This document shows positions 22,897 through 30,726 of a DNA stretch of 42,664 nt, one piece after another. How positions within the stretch are numbered: the stretch's first letter is position 1; each line of letters begins with the position of its first letter. The stretch comes from Microbacterium testaceum (GTDB lineage: Bacteria; Actinomycetota; Actinomycetes; Actinomycetales; Microbacteriaceae). The stretch covers positions 1 through 42,664 of the forward strand of contig NZ_LDRT01000032.1 in the NCBI RefSeq assembly GCF_001476655.1. The letters are read 5' to 3'. A model generated the notes under the pieces. The model was not told where the DNA came from and searched no databases. It was given only the letters and a program-made list of their open reading frames with translations. The position numbers and the translations under genes were made by a program.

Positions 22897-25119
22897 ATGA
22901 CCCCTCCGAACACCCTCGGAGTCGTCCTCCGCGCCGCCGGCGTGGCACTCGCCGTCGACCTGTCCGATCGCGAGCTTCCCGCTGTCATCCATTGGGGCGC
23001 CGACTGCGGTCCGCTCGGCGCCGAGGCGTTTGCCGCATTGGCCCTGACCGGGGTCGCCCCGGTCGGGCCGAACGACATGGACCAGCCGATCCGCCTGTCG
23101 ATGCTGCCCGAGGAATGGACCGGCTGGAGCGGACGCCCCGGCGTGAACGGCTCCCGCGCCGGACGCGCGTGGTCGCCCCGCTTCCGCTCCACCGCCGTAC
23201 GCCTGGACAGCACCCCGCTGACGGCGGGCGTCCACGATGCGGGAGCCGGTGTCCTCGAGGTCGAGGCCATCGACGAGGAGAGCGAGCTGGCGCTCCTGCT
23301 GAGCGTCGAGATGAGCGTCTCGGGTATCGTCCGCACGCGGGCGCGTCTGACCAACCTCGCCGACGAGGTGTATCAGCTCGATGAACTGCTGTTGAGCCTG
23401 CCCGTCCCCGCCTCCGCGAGCGAGATCCTCGACATGGCCGGTCGCTGGGGCAAGGAGCGCGTGCCCCAGCGGAGCATGGTCACGATCGGAGCGCACCGCC
23501 GCGAGGGCCGCCACGGCCGCACGGGAGCGGATGCCGCCACGCTCCTGAGCGTGGGAGAGCCGGGGTTCGGCTTCGCGCGCGGCGAGGTGTGGGGCGTGCA
23601 CACAGGGTGGTCGGGCAACCACGTCCACCAGGTCGAGCGGGTCTCGACCGGTGTGCAGGTCCTCGGCGGCGGTGAGCTGTTGCTGCCGGGCGAGGTGCGC
23701 CTCGGCCGCGACGAATCGTACGAGAGCCCGTGGGTCTACGGCGCGTACGGCGAGGGACTGGATGCCGTCGCCCGCCGATTCCACCGGATGCTGCGCGCGC
23801 GCGAACAGCACCCCACCTCGCCGCGCCCGGTCACGCTCAACGTCTGGGAAGCGGTGTACTTCGACCACGACCTCGACGTGCTGGTGGACCTCGCCGAGCA
23901 GGCTGCCGACCTCGGCGTCGAGCGCTTCGTCCTCGACGACGGCTGGTTCGGCAGCCGCCGCGACGACTTCTCGGGGCTCGGTGACTGGACGGTCTCGGCG
24001 GACGTGTGGCCCGAGGGCCTGCACCCCCTGGTCGACCGTGTGCGTGCATTGGGGATGCAGTTCGGCCTCTGGTTCGAGCCCGAGATGATCAACGTCGACT
24101 CCGATCTCGCACGCGCCCATCCCGAGTGGATCATGGCGACGGGTGAGTCCTTGCCCGTGGAGTCTCGCCACCAGCAGGTGCTGAACCTCGGCATCCCCGC
24201 GTGCTATGCGTTCATTCGTGACGCGATCTGCGCGGTCCTCGACGAGTACGACATCGCCTACATCAAATGGGATCACAACCGCGACCTGGTGCAGGCCGGA
24301 ACGCTCCCGGCAGGGCGGCCCGGCGTGCACGCTCAGACCCTCGCCTTCTACCGTCTGGTCGAGGAGATCGGCGTCCGATATCCCGAGCTCGAGATCGAGT
24401 CGTGCTCCTCGGGTGGCGCGCGCGTGGATCTCGGCATCCTGGAGCACACCGACCGGGTATGGGTCTCCGACAACATCGATCCGCTGGACCGCCAGCAGAT
24501 GAACCGGTGGACCACGCAGCTGGTACCGCCGGAGATGATGGGCTCGCACATCGCCTCGGGCCGCTCGCACACCACCGGTCGCTGGCACGACCTGTCGTTC
24601 CGGGCGGCGACCGCGTTGTTCGGGCACCTGGGGATCGAGTGGGACCTGCGGACCGCCACCGACGACGAGCGCGCGGAGCTGCGGACGTGGATCGACTTCT
24701 ACAAGCAGCACCGCGCACTGCTGCACGGCGGTGATCTCGTGCGCCTGGACCACCCCGACGACACCATCGCCGTCAACGGCGTCGTCGCGGCCGACCGCTC
24801 GGCCGCCGTCTACTCGTACGCGTCGCTCGCCCGGTCGGAGACCGTCTCGCCGGGGCGTGTGCGTCTGCCCGGCCTGGACCCGGATGCGCGGTACCGGGTG
24901 GTGCCGGTCGTTCCGACGCCGCTGCCGAGCCGCTTCACGCCGGCCCGCTGGTGGGGGTTCGAGCTGGCTCCGTCCGCGGTGTACCACGGCGCCCCGGTGT
25001 GGCAGGAGGGTTCGGAGCCGGGGGTGGAGATGTCGGGCGCGCTCCTGGGGGCGGCGGGCCTGATGGCTCCGCTGCTGTACCCGGAGACGGCGGTGGTCTA
25101 TGCGGTGACGCGCGTCTGA
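22897..25119 (+). CDS. Alpha-galactosidase, glycoside hydrolase family 36
   Basis: A 740-residue cytoplasmic enzyme of normal GH36 length that hydrolyses terminal alpha-1,6-galactose from melibiose, raffinose or stachyose. An N-terminal beta-supersandwich of ~310 residues is followed by the TIM barrel: LDDGWFG at 346-352, KWDHNRD at 457-463 with nucleophile Asp459, ESCSSGGARVD at 501-511, and acid/base Asp525 in WVSDNIDPLDRQ. A C-terminal beta domain closes the protein. No signal peptide is visible. AGAGAGG precedes ATG 22897; the long upstream in-frame reading through lacI is not coding. It is the last gene of the rightward operon, closed by a strong hairpin at 25128. Confidence 0.96.
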   Translation: MTPPNTLGVVLRAAGVALAVDLSDRELPAVIHWGADCGPLGAEAFAALALTGVAPVGPNDMDQPIRLSMLPEEWTGWSGRPGVNGSRAGRAWSPRFRSTAVRLDSTPLTAGVHDAGAGVLEVEAIDEESELALLLSVEMSVSGIVRTRARLTNLADEVYQLDELLLSLPVPASASEILDMAGRWGKERVPQRSMVTIGAHRREGRHGRTGADAATLLSVGEPGFGFARGEVWGVHTGWSGNHVHQVERVSTGVQVLGGGELLLPGEVRLGRDESYESPWVYGAYGEGLDAVARRFHRMLRAREQHPTSPRPVTLNVWEAVYFDHDLDVLVDLAEQAADLGVERFVLDDGWFGSRRDDFSGLGDWTVSADVWPEGLHPLVDRVRALGMQFGLWFEPEMINVDSDLARAHPEWIMATGESLPVESRHQQVLNLGIPACYAFIRDAICAVLDEYDIAYIKWDHNRDLVQAGTLPAGRPGVHAQTLAFYRLVEEIGVRYPELEIESCSSGGARVDLGILEHTDRVWVSDNIDPLDRQQMNRWTTQLVPPEMMGSHIASGRSHTTGRWHDLSFRAATALFGHLGIEWDLRTATDDERAELRTWIDFYKQHRALLHGGDLVRLDHPDDTIAVNGVVAADRSAAVYSYASLARSETVSPGRVRLPGLDPDARYRVVPVVPTPLPSRFTPARWWGFELAPSAVYHGAPVWQEGSEPGVEMSGALLGAAGLMAPLLYPETAVVYAVTRV

Positions 25120-25127
25120 GTCGGCCG

Positions 25128-25172
25128 CGAGAGATGACGCCCCCACCGAGCCGGCGGGTTCGTCATCTCTCG
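25128..25172. terminator. Bidirectional terminator between GH36 and flavin reductase genes
   Basis: CGAGAGATGACG (25128-25139) is inverted perfectly at 25161-25172, a 12-bp stem between two convergent genes, ending 11 bases before the flavin reductase stop. Its 21-base loop is G/C-rich. It should end transcription from both sides. Confidence 0.75.
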
Positions 25173-25182
25173 TGCGTCCGGA

Positions 25183-25743
25183 TCAGTCGAGCCGCGAGTG
25201 CTCGCCGAGGCGGTGCCAGGTGCGGTTGTGGTAGACCAACGCGGAGCCCGGCTCTCCCGGCTCGAGGTCGCGCTCGACGTCGACCTGCAGGGCCTGGGCG
25301 GCGATCACGGTCGAGCCGCCGGCATCCATTCGGCTGACGATCTTGCACCGCAACCACGCGCGAACGCCGTGGTAGACGGGCTCGCCCGTGGGCAGACGCG
25401 ACCACGTCGAGGTGTCGGCGAAGCGGTCGAGGCCGCTCGTGGCCGCCGTACGGGCGAGGCCGATGTCCTCGGCGTCGAGCAGGTGCACGACGATCGTGTC
25501 GGCGGCGATGATCGTGGGTGTCGCCGACGACAGCGCCGACACCGAGAAGATCAACAGCGGCGGGTCTGCGCTGACGGACGAGACCGACGAGGCGGTGAGG
25601 GCCACGGGCCCGTTCTCGCCGTATGCGGTGATGACCGCGATGCCGCCGGGGTGCCCGCGGAAAGCGCGCTTGAAGTCGTCCGCCGAGACCGTGGTGCCGA
25701 TCGCGGGGGTGCTCTCGGGTTCGGCGTGCGGAAGAGAAGTCAT
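25183..25743 (-). CDS. Flavin reductase domain protein (DIM6/NTAB family)
   Basis: A 186-residue FMN-binding split-barrel protein. FRGHPGGIAVITAYGENGPVALTASS at about 29-54, SADPPLLIFSV and the later CKI-V-R element are typical of the small flavin reductases that supply FMNH2 to two-component monooxygenases. It would use NAD(P)H to reduce FMN in the cytoplasm. No monooxygenase gene is nearby, so the partner is unknown. ATG 25743 is preceded by TTTGAGGT at short spacing. It is convergent with the GH36 gene and appears to be a single-gene unit. Confidence 0.88.
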   Translation of the reverse strand: MTSLPHAEPESTPAIGTTVSADDFKRAFRGHPGGIAVITAYGENGPVALTASSVSSVSADPPLLIFSVSALSSATPTIIAADTIVVHLLDAEDIGLARTAATSGLDRFADTSTWSRLPTGEPVYHGVRAWLRCKIVSRMDAGGSTVIAAQALQVDVERDLEPGEPGSALVYHNRTWHRLGEHSRLD

Positions 25744-25853
25744 ACCTCAAACGGTAGGCGCTTCTGCGGCCGGGGGCGTCGCCGAGCGCAACACGGCGAC
25801 ACGCGACTCCGCACGCGTGCTCGCGTCGCTCGGTGTCGCGCTCGCCGCGCTGT

Positions 25854-25889
25854 TCCGACGCCGGTCCCGACGCCGGTCCCGACGCCGGT
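25854..25889 (+). repeat. Three tandem 12-bp repeats
   Basis: Three head-to-tail copies of CCCGACGCCGGT (the first copy starts T instead of C) lie just before the promoter of the WxL-like gene. Read on the plus strand they could encode Pro-Thr-Pro-Val, but no supported gene covers them. Copy number may vary by slippage. Confidence 0.8.
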
Positions 25890-25901
25890 CAAACTCGGCT
25901 C

Positions 25902-25932
25902 TTGCACCGCACCCAATGTTCTCGCTAACATT
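25902..25932 (+). promoter_or_regulatory. Promoter of the surface-protein cluster
   Basis: TTGCAC (25902-25907) and TAACAT (25926-25931) are spaced by 18 bases, a good housekeeping-type promoter. The -10 lies in the inverted repeat AATGTT-N6-AACATT (25915-25932), which could bind a regulator. The untranslated leader to ATG 26041 would be about 100 bases. Confidence 0.6.
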
Positions 25933-26040
25933 CGAGGACCGCAGGGGAGCCCCGGTCCCGACGGATTCTGCGGGAGCTGCCCAGCTCGGTGGTCTTGCTA
26001 CTTGATCGACGGGGATGTCGATCGAAGAACGGAGTACACG

Positions 26041-26697
26041 ATGAAGTTTTCTCACGGTTTCGCGGCGAGGGTCGCGGTGGCCACCGCCGGCGGCCTCATT
26101 CTGGCCGGCACGGCGGGTGCGGCGTTCGCCGCCGAACAGCCGTACGGCGACAGTGACGTCGACGTGAACGTCAACATCGCCCCGGTCGACGGGCCTGGCA
26201 CCCTGAGCCTGACCGTCGCCGGCACGTCGACGTCGCTCACCGAGAACAAGGAGACCGGAGACCCGAGCCTGCGTCAGTTCGACGGCTCGCTTCCGCAGGT
26301 GACGGTGACCGACACCCGCGACCCCGCGTCGGTGTCGACCGACCTCGCCTGGTACGTGCTCGGGCAGGCCAGCGACTTCACCGGCTCGGCGGGCACCATC
26401 TCGGCGGGCAACCTCGGCTGGACCCCGAAGGTCCTCGACCCCGCGGACGGCCTCGTCGCCGAGGGGCCCCAGGTCGACACCGTCGAAGACGCCGACCCGG
26501 ACGGGTTCGGCAACAACGTCGGCCTCAAGGACAAGGAACTGCTCTACCTGACGACCAACTCCTCCGACCTCCTTCAGGCGGGTGGGAAGTCGTGGTCCGC
26601 GAGCGCCGACCTGGTGCTGAAGACCGGCACCGACGTGGCCCCGGGCTCGTACTCCTCGACGCTGACGCTGTCGCTCTTCGAAGACGTCGTCAACTGA
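26041..26697 (+). CDS. Secreted WxL-like surface protein
   Basis: A 218-residue exported protein. A Sec signal peptide (KFSHGFAARVAVATAGGLILAG, cleavage after AAFAA near residue 30) precedes a beta-rich domain. The repeated short strands, LAWYVLGQASDFTGS in the middle and GSYSSTLTLSLFED at the end, resemble the WxL domain, though the second Trp is replaced by Leu. WxL proteins bind the cell wall non-covalently. CGGAG precedes ATG 26041. The next gene encodes a DUF916-like protein, the usual WxL partner, which supports the call. The mature protein is acidic. The exact role is unknown; an alternative is an unassigned immunoglobulin-like secreted domain. Confidence 0.7.
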   Translation: MKFSHGFAARVAVATAGGLILAGTAGAAFAAEQPYGDSDVDVNVNIAPVDGPGTLSLTVAGTSTSLTENKETGDPSLRQFDGSLPQVTVTDTRDPASVSTDLAWYVLGQASDFTGSAGTISAGNLGWTPKVLDPADGLVAEGPQVDTVEDADPDGFGNNVGLKDKELLYLTTNSSDLLQAGGKSWSASADLVLKTGTDVAPGSYSSTLTLSLFEDVVN

Positions 26698-26715
26698 TCG
26701 ATCCCGTCGCCTGGC

Positions 26716-26746
26716 GCGAGGCGGGTCCCCTGAGGACCCGCCTCGC
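26716..26746 (+). terminator. Strong hairpin between WxL-like and DUF916 genes
   Basis: GCGAGGCGGGTCC (26716-26728) and GGACCCGCCTCGC (26734-26746) form a perfect 13-bp stem with a five-base loop, 19 bases after the stop. No T tract follows. It probably reduces read-through, giving more of the secreted protein than of its anchor. Confidence 0.8.
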
Positions 26747-26802
26747 CGCACATGCGAAGATGACTGCTTTCGATGCTCGATGACGACTCGGACGGTACCC
26801 CC

Positions 26803-27921
26803 ATGCACAAGAAGCGCTCCCGCCTGACCCTCGCGGTTCTCGCCGTCGTTGCTGCGCTGTGGGTGCCTTTCGTTGTCAGCACGAACGCGTACGCCGCACC
26901 CGACGATGTCACCTGGGCCGTGACGCCCGCGACCCCCGACGGCGCGGATACGCGGGGGTTCATCCAGCAGGAACTCGATCCGGGCGCCTCGCGCGAGGAT
27001 CACCTCGCCGTGCGCAACCTCAGCCGGACGGAGATCACCTTCCGCCTCCACGCCGCGGACGGCTACTACACGGACCGGGGGCGGTTCAACATGCTCCCCT
27101 CCGACCAGGAATCGGTCGATGCGGGCCGATGGATCTCCCTGCCCGAGACGGTGACCGTCGAGCCGAACGCCACCGTGGTCGTTCCCTTCACGACCACGGT
27201 GCCGGCCGACGCGATCCCCGGCGACCACGCCGCCGGGATCGCCGCGTCCGTCACGTCCACCGGCACCGATGCGAACGGATCGACGGTCGGGGTGGAGAGC
27301 CGCGTGGGCTTCCGCGTGCTGACGAGGGTCGCGGGCGAGATCGTGCCGGCCTTCACCGTCGATGGCATCGACTCGGCGTACGACATGTCGTGGAACCCCT
27401 TCCAGCCGGGAGCGGTCACCACGACCTTCACGGTCCACAACACCGGCAACGCGAGCCTCGCCGTCGCCGGAGTGGTCGGATTCGGCGGGGCGCAGACGAA
27501 CGTGCCCGGCGATGACACCCAGCGACAGGAGCTCCTGCCCGGGGATTCGCGCACCCTCACCGCGACGATCCCGGGGGTGTGGCCCACCTTCTACGTTCCC
27601 GGCGAGGTGGCTCTGGCCCCCACGGCATCCGACCTCAGTGGCGCGGCAGTCACCGTCGCCGCGTCGTCGACCGCCGCGTCCCTGTGGGCGGTGCCGGTGC
27701 CGCAGCTGCTGGTTCTCCTCGGCGTCGCACTGCTTCTGCTCGCTCTCCTCTGGCGTCGTCGACGTTTCGCCGCCGCTCTCGATCGTGCGCGGAGTGAGGG
27801 CCGCGCCTCCGCTCTCCAGCCCGACGCGCCGACGCAGACCTCGCCGTCGGAGCCGGCCGATCCCCCCGCACGGAGGTCTCGCAGACTTCCCGTCTCTTCA
27901 CCTGCAATGGAGCACCAGTGA
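26803..27921 (+). CDS. DUF916-like (WxL peptidoglycan-domain) membrane-anchored protein
   Basis: A 372-residue protein with a signal peptide (HKKRSRLTLAVLAVVAALWV, cleavage near AYA-AP), two beta-sandwich regions, and a C-terminal helix (AVPVPQLLVLLGVALLLLALL) followed by RRRRF and a ~50-residue cytoplasmic Pro/Ser/Arg tail. The first domain, with FIQQELDPGASREDHLAVRN and then LHAADGYYTDRGRFNML, follows the DUF916 pattern of N-terminal domains that partner WxL proteins in Gram-positives. The order secretion signal, DUF916, membrane anchor fits a wall-facing scaffold. ATG 26803 gives a normal signal peptide; an in-frame ATG at 26773 would add 10 acidic residues. Neither has a clear ribosome site. 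Confidence 0.75.
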   Translation: MHKKRSRLTLAVLAVVAALWVPFVVSTNAYAAPDDVTWAVTPATPDGADTRGFIQQELDPGASREDHLAVRNLSRTEITFRLHAADGYYTDRGRFNMLPSDQESVDAGRWISLPETVTVEPNATVVVPFTTTVPADAIPGDHAAGIAASVTSTGTDANGSTVGVESRVGFRVLTRVAGEIVPAFTVDGIDSAYDMSWNPFQPGAVTTTFTVHNTGNASLAVAGVVGFGGAQTNVPGDDTQRQELLPGDSRTLTATIPGVWPTFYVPGEVALAPTASDLSGAAVTVAASSTAASLWAVPVPQLLVLLGVALLLLALLWRRRRFAAALDRARSEGRASALQPDAPTQTSPSEPADPPARRSRRLPVSSPAMEHQ

Positions 27922-28199
27922 TCCACGCTCTTCTCACCTCTCCCGCCGCGTCCGCCTCGGTGGGAGTCGGGGTGGACATCACCCCGTTGCCGACGGTGCC
28001 GCCGTCGCCGACGACGGCTCCGACCGTGATGCCGACGCCCACGCCGACGCTCTCCCCGATCGTTCCCGGCCCCGACCACGGGTTGCCGATCACCGGGATG
28101 GAACCGGCGTGGGTCCTCGTCGGCGTGGCCGTCGTGCTCGTCGTCGTGGGCCTCGCGATCATCCTGCGGCGCCGCGCCGGGCGTCGCGCGCGTCCCTAG
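27918..28199 (+). CDS. Small LPITG-motif surface protein
   Basis: A 93-residue protein with a Pro/Thr-rich spacer (residues 22-52), the sortase-type motif LPITG at 56-60, a hydrophobic helix at 64-83 and an RRRAGRRARP tail. That is a complete C-terminal sorting signal. The N-terminus (IHALLTSPAASASVGVG) is a poor signal peptide, which is odd for a sortase substrate; it may enter the membrane by its C-terminal helix alone. The GTG start overlaps the stop of the DUF916-like gene as GTGA, so the two are coupled. No sortase gene lies in the window. It could be a wall-linked stalk for the neighbouring proteins. Confidence 0.7.
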   Translation: MIHALLTSPAASASVGVGVDITPLPTVPPSPTTAPTVMPTPTPTLSPIVPGPDHGLPITGMEPAWVLVGVAVVLVVVGLAIILRRRAGRRARP

Positions 28200-28394
28200 G
28201 TCGAGCGATGTCTCCTCGCGTCATTCGGAGGGTGACCATGAGAACGCTCACACGGGCAATCACCACGCATCGCGACGAGGGAGCGTAGCATCGCCTCCAT
28301 CGACAGAACTCCCCGGAAGGGGCGCGTCCTGCCCGATTCGGGGCGAGAGCGGTCGATGGACACGGGCCGCCTCGCCTGGATCGGAATCTCGCCC

Positions 28395-29411
28395 ATGCCT
28401 CAGACGTCGAGCCGGGGATGGCAGCGACCAAGCATCTACGACGTCGCCCGTCGCGCCGGAGTTTCGCACATGACGGTGTCCCGGGTGCTGAACGGTCATC
28501 CGAACATCCGCGAGTCCACGCGCTCGAAGGTCCTCCAGGCCATCGACGAGATGAACTACACCCCGAGCTCGATCGCTCGCGCCCTCGCGACTCGGCGTGC
28601 TCGCCGCATCGGTGTGCTCATCGACGGCCCGGTCCAGAACGGACCGAACAACACGCTCCGCGCCCTCGAGAAGGCCGCGCGCGGCGTCGGATACGCCGTC
28701 AGCGCTTTCTCGATCGGCAGCGACGACGAGTCGCAGATGGACTCCGGCGTGATGGAGCTCGTGACCCAGGGGGTCGACGCTCTGTGCGTCATCGCCCCGC
28801 GTGCCTCGTCGCTCGACCTGCTGCGGCAGCAGACGACCGGACTGCCGACCATCGTGATCAAGGCGGAGGCGGACGCCGCGTGGCACACCGTCGGCGTGGA
28901 CCAGCGCGCGGGGGCCCGCTTGGCGGTGAAACATCTCATCGACCTCGGTCACACCTCCATCGCGCACCTGGCCGGCCCGCAGGACTGGTTCGACGCGCGT
29001 GAGCGCGTGCAGGGGTGGCGGGAGTCGCTCGACGAGGCCGGCCTGGCCCACGGGCCTTTCGTCGTGGGGGAGTGGTCCTCGGACTTCGGCTTCGACTTCG
29101 GTCAGACGTTCGAGTGGGGCGACACCACGGCCGTGTTCGCCGCCAATGACCAGATCGCGCTCGGTGTCGTCCACGGCCTCGCGCGTCGCGGCATCAGGGT
29201 CCCCGAAGACATCAGCGTGGTCGGCTTCGACGATCTCTCGGACGCGCGTCACTTCCTCCCGCCGCTCACCACGGTGCGTCAGGATTTCGCCGAGCTCGGC
29301 GAACTCGCCCTGCAGCAAGTCATCGCGGCGATCGAGGGGAACACCGATCCCACGCACGACACCATTCAGCCCGCGCTGATCGTGCGGGAGTCGACGGCGT
29401 CTCGCGCGTAG
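28395..29411 (+). CDS. LacI-family regulator, probable arabinose repressor
   Basis: A 338-residue LacI-type protein. The DNA-binding domain covers about residues 12-65 (PSIYDVARRAGVSHMTVSRV, then the hinge TPSSIARALATRR), followed by a sugar-sensing domain with AVFAANDQIALGVVHGLARRG and VVGFDDLSDARHFLPPLTTV. It lies immediately upstream of the arabinose transport and catabolic genes and points the same way, so it is the natural repressor, analogous in role to LacI-type AraR of corynebacteria. A matching operator is at 29501-29518. The start is uncertain: ATG 28395 gives the usual short N-terminus, ATG 28356 would add 13 residues, and neither has a strong ribosome site. Confidence 0.88.
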   Translation: MPQTSSRGWQRPSIYDVARRAGVSHMTVSRVLNGHPNIRESTRSKVLQAIDEMNYTPSSIARALATRRARRIGVLIDGPVQNGPNNTLRALEKAARGVGYAVSAFSIGSDDESQMDSGVMELVTQGVDALCVIAPRASSLDLLRQQTTGLPTIVIKAEADAAWHTVGVDQRAGARLAVKHLIDLGHTSIAHLAGPQDWFDARERVQGWRESLDEAGLAHGPFVVGEWSSDFGFDFGQTFEWGDTTAVFAANDQIALGVVHGLARRGIRVPEDISVVGFDDLSDARHFLPPLTTVRQDFAELGELALQQVIAAIEGNTDPTHDTIQPALIVRESTASRA

Positions 29412-29489
29412 GGCCGCGGTCGCGCGCGTCCCGCGTGGTCGTCGTGATGCATTCGTGATCTCGTGAGAGGAAATTCTCGCGTCATCCGC

Positions 29490-29518
29490 TTGCGTTCCCG
29501 ATTGTTAGCGCGCACAAT
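29490..29518 (+). promoter_or_regulatory. Promoter and LacI/AraR-type operator of the arabinose operon
   Basis: TTGCGT (29490-29495) and CACAAT (29513-29518) are spaced by 17 bases. Between and over the -10 lies ATTGT-TAGCGCGC-ACAAT (29501-29518), an imperfect 18-bp palindrome with a central CG, the form typical of LacI-family operators. Repressor binding would cover the -10. The leader to the first transporter gene would be about 80 bases. Confidence 0.7.
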
Positions 29519-29604
29519 ATGAATGACCAAGGGTGCTTCCAGCGGTGGCAGCACGGCAACTCTCTTCAACCCGACTGGTGGAGAGATCTCAAGGAGGAGA
29601 ACAC

Positions 29605-30618
29605 ATGTCCAAGTCGAAGCGCGTCCAGGGCCTTCTCGGCGTCGTCGGTGTCGGTGCTCTGGCACTCGGTCTGGCCGGCTGCTCCGGTGGAGCAAGCTCG
29701 GACAGCGGCAGCGCCGGTGGTAGCAGCAAGGACGGCGTCATCACGGTGGGCTTCGTCGCCGTCGGCCCCGAGGGTGGATGGCGCAACGCCAACGAGCAGG
29801 CCGTCAAGGACGCCTTCTCGAGCGAGGCCGGTTTCGACCTCAAGTACGCTCCGGCTGCCAGCCCGAGCGACCAGAAGTCCCAGCTCGACGCCTTCTCGAC
29901 GTTCGTCAACGACGAGGTCGACGCCATCCTGCTGACGGCCACCGAGGCTTCCGGTTGGGAAGACTCGCTGAAGCTCGCCAAGGAGGCGCAGATCCCCGTG
30001 ATCCTGCTCGACCGTGGCGTCGACGCTCCCGATGACCTCTACGTCACCCGCATCGCCCCCGACAACAAGCAGGTCGCGGCGTCCGTCGGCGACTGGGCAC
30101 TCACCGCCTTCCCGTCCGGCGCGAACTACTTCGTGCTCGAGGGTGTTCCCGGCCTCTCGGTCGTGAACGAGCGCAACGAGGGCTTCGACGAGGCGATCAG
30201 CGGCGCGTCCGGCTTCAACAAGGTCGGCGCGCAGACCGCCAACTGGAAGACCGACGAGGGCAAGTCCGTCATCGAGACGGTCCTCAAGGCCAACAACAAC
30301 AACATCCAGTTCATCTTCGCCCAGAACGACGAGATGGGTATCGGAGCGGCCCAGGCCGTCAGCGCCGCGGGTCTGACCCCCGGCACCGACGTGAAGATCG
30401 CCACGATCGACGGCACCAAGGGCGCGCTCGAGGCCCTGTCGAAGGGTCAGCTGAGCTTCGTCGCCCAGTACAACCCGTTCTTCGGCGACATCGCCGCCGA
30501 CGCCGTCAAGAAGGCCATCGCCGGTGAGTCGGTCGAGCCGACCATCATCGTCGACAGCGCGACGTTCGACTCGCCCCAGGCGGCCGACAAGGCGCTCTCC
30601 GAGGGTCTCGGCTTCTAA
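29605..30618 (+). CDS. Sugar-binding lipoprotein (YtfQ-like), arabinose transporter
   Basis: A 337-residue periplasmic-binding-protein-like lipoprotein of the CUT2 (ribose/galactofuranose) class. The signal peptide ends ALGLAGC with lipidated Cys26, and a Gly/Ser linker follows. The mature domain opens VITVGFVAVGPEGGWRNANE and contains ILLDRGVDAPDD and FIFAQNDEMGIGAAQ, closely following the YtfQ pattern. AAGGAGGAG precedes ATG 29605. It is the first gene of the operon and is followed by a stable hairpin, fitting high expression. The araDBA genes downstream suggest L-arabinose (perhaps as furanose or from arabinosides) rather than galactofuranose as ligand; this is inference. Confidence 0.92.
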   Translation: MSKSKRVQGLLGVVGVGALALGLAGCSGGASSDSGSAGGSSKDGVITVGFVAVGPEGGWRNANEQAVKDAFSSEAGFDLKYAPAASPSDQKSQLDAFSTFVNDEVDAILLTATEASGWEDSLKLAKEAQIPVILLDRGVDAPDDLYVTRIAPDNKQVAASVGDWALTAFPSGANYFVLEGVPGLSVVNERNEGFDEAISGASGFNKVGAQTANWKTDEGKSVIETVLKANNNNIQFIFAQNDEMGIGAAQAVSAAGLTPGTDVKIATIDGTKGALEALSKGQLSFVAQYNPFFGDIAADAVKKAIAGESVEPTIIVDSATFDSPQAADKALSEGLGF

Positions 30619-30652
30619 GCCGGGTCTGCCGAACAAGTAGCACCTCTCCGTC

Positions 30653-30682
30653 AGTGGGGGTGGCCCCGTGGCCACCCCCACT
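30653..30682 (+). terminator. Intercistronic hairpin after the binding-protein gene
   Basis: AGTGGGGGTGGCC (30653-30665) and GGCCACCCCCACT (30670-30682) form a perfect 13-bp stem with a four-base loop in the 108-base gap before the ATPase gene. No T run follows. It is likely a partial terminator or a 3' stabiliser giving excess binding-protein mRNA. Confidence 0.75.
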
Positions 30683-30726
30683 CCCGGTTCCCACCAGCAC
30701 CGTACAAACGAGGAAGTTCGTCAGCG

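Noticed and set aside
22798..25146. Long leftward reading frame antisense to the GH36 gene
   Set aside because: A common shadow in high-GC genes; composition is Arg/Val/Gly/Asp-rich with no recognisable domain, while the sense strand has a complete GH36.
25854..25889. CRISPR-like repeat array
   Set aside because: The repeats are 12 bases and directly tandem with no spacers.
25388..26005. 205-residue rightward ORF
   Set aside because: It is the antisense of the flavin reductase continuing through the repeats and promoter; no domain or ribosome site seen.
25198..26040. In-frame upstream extension of the WxL-like gene
   Set aside because: It overlaps the flavin reductase antisense and the tandem repeats; ATG 26041 begins a proper signal peptide with a ribosome site and a promoter upstream.
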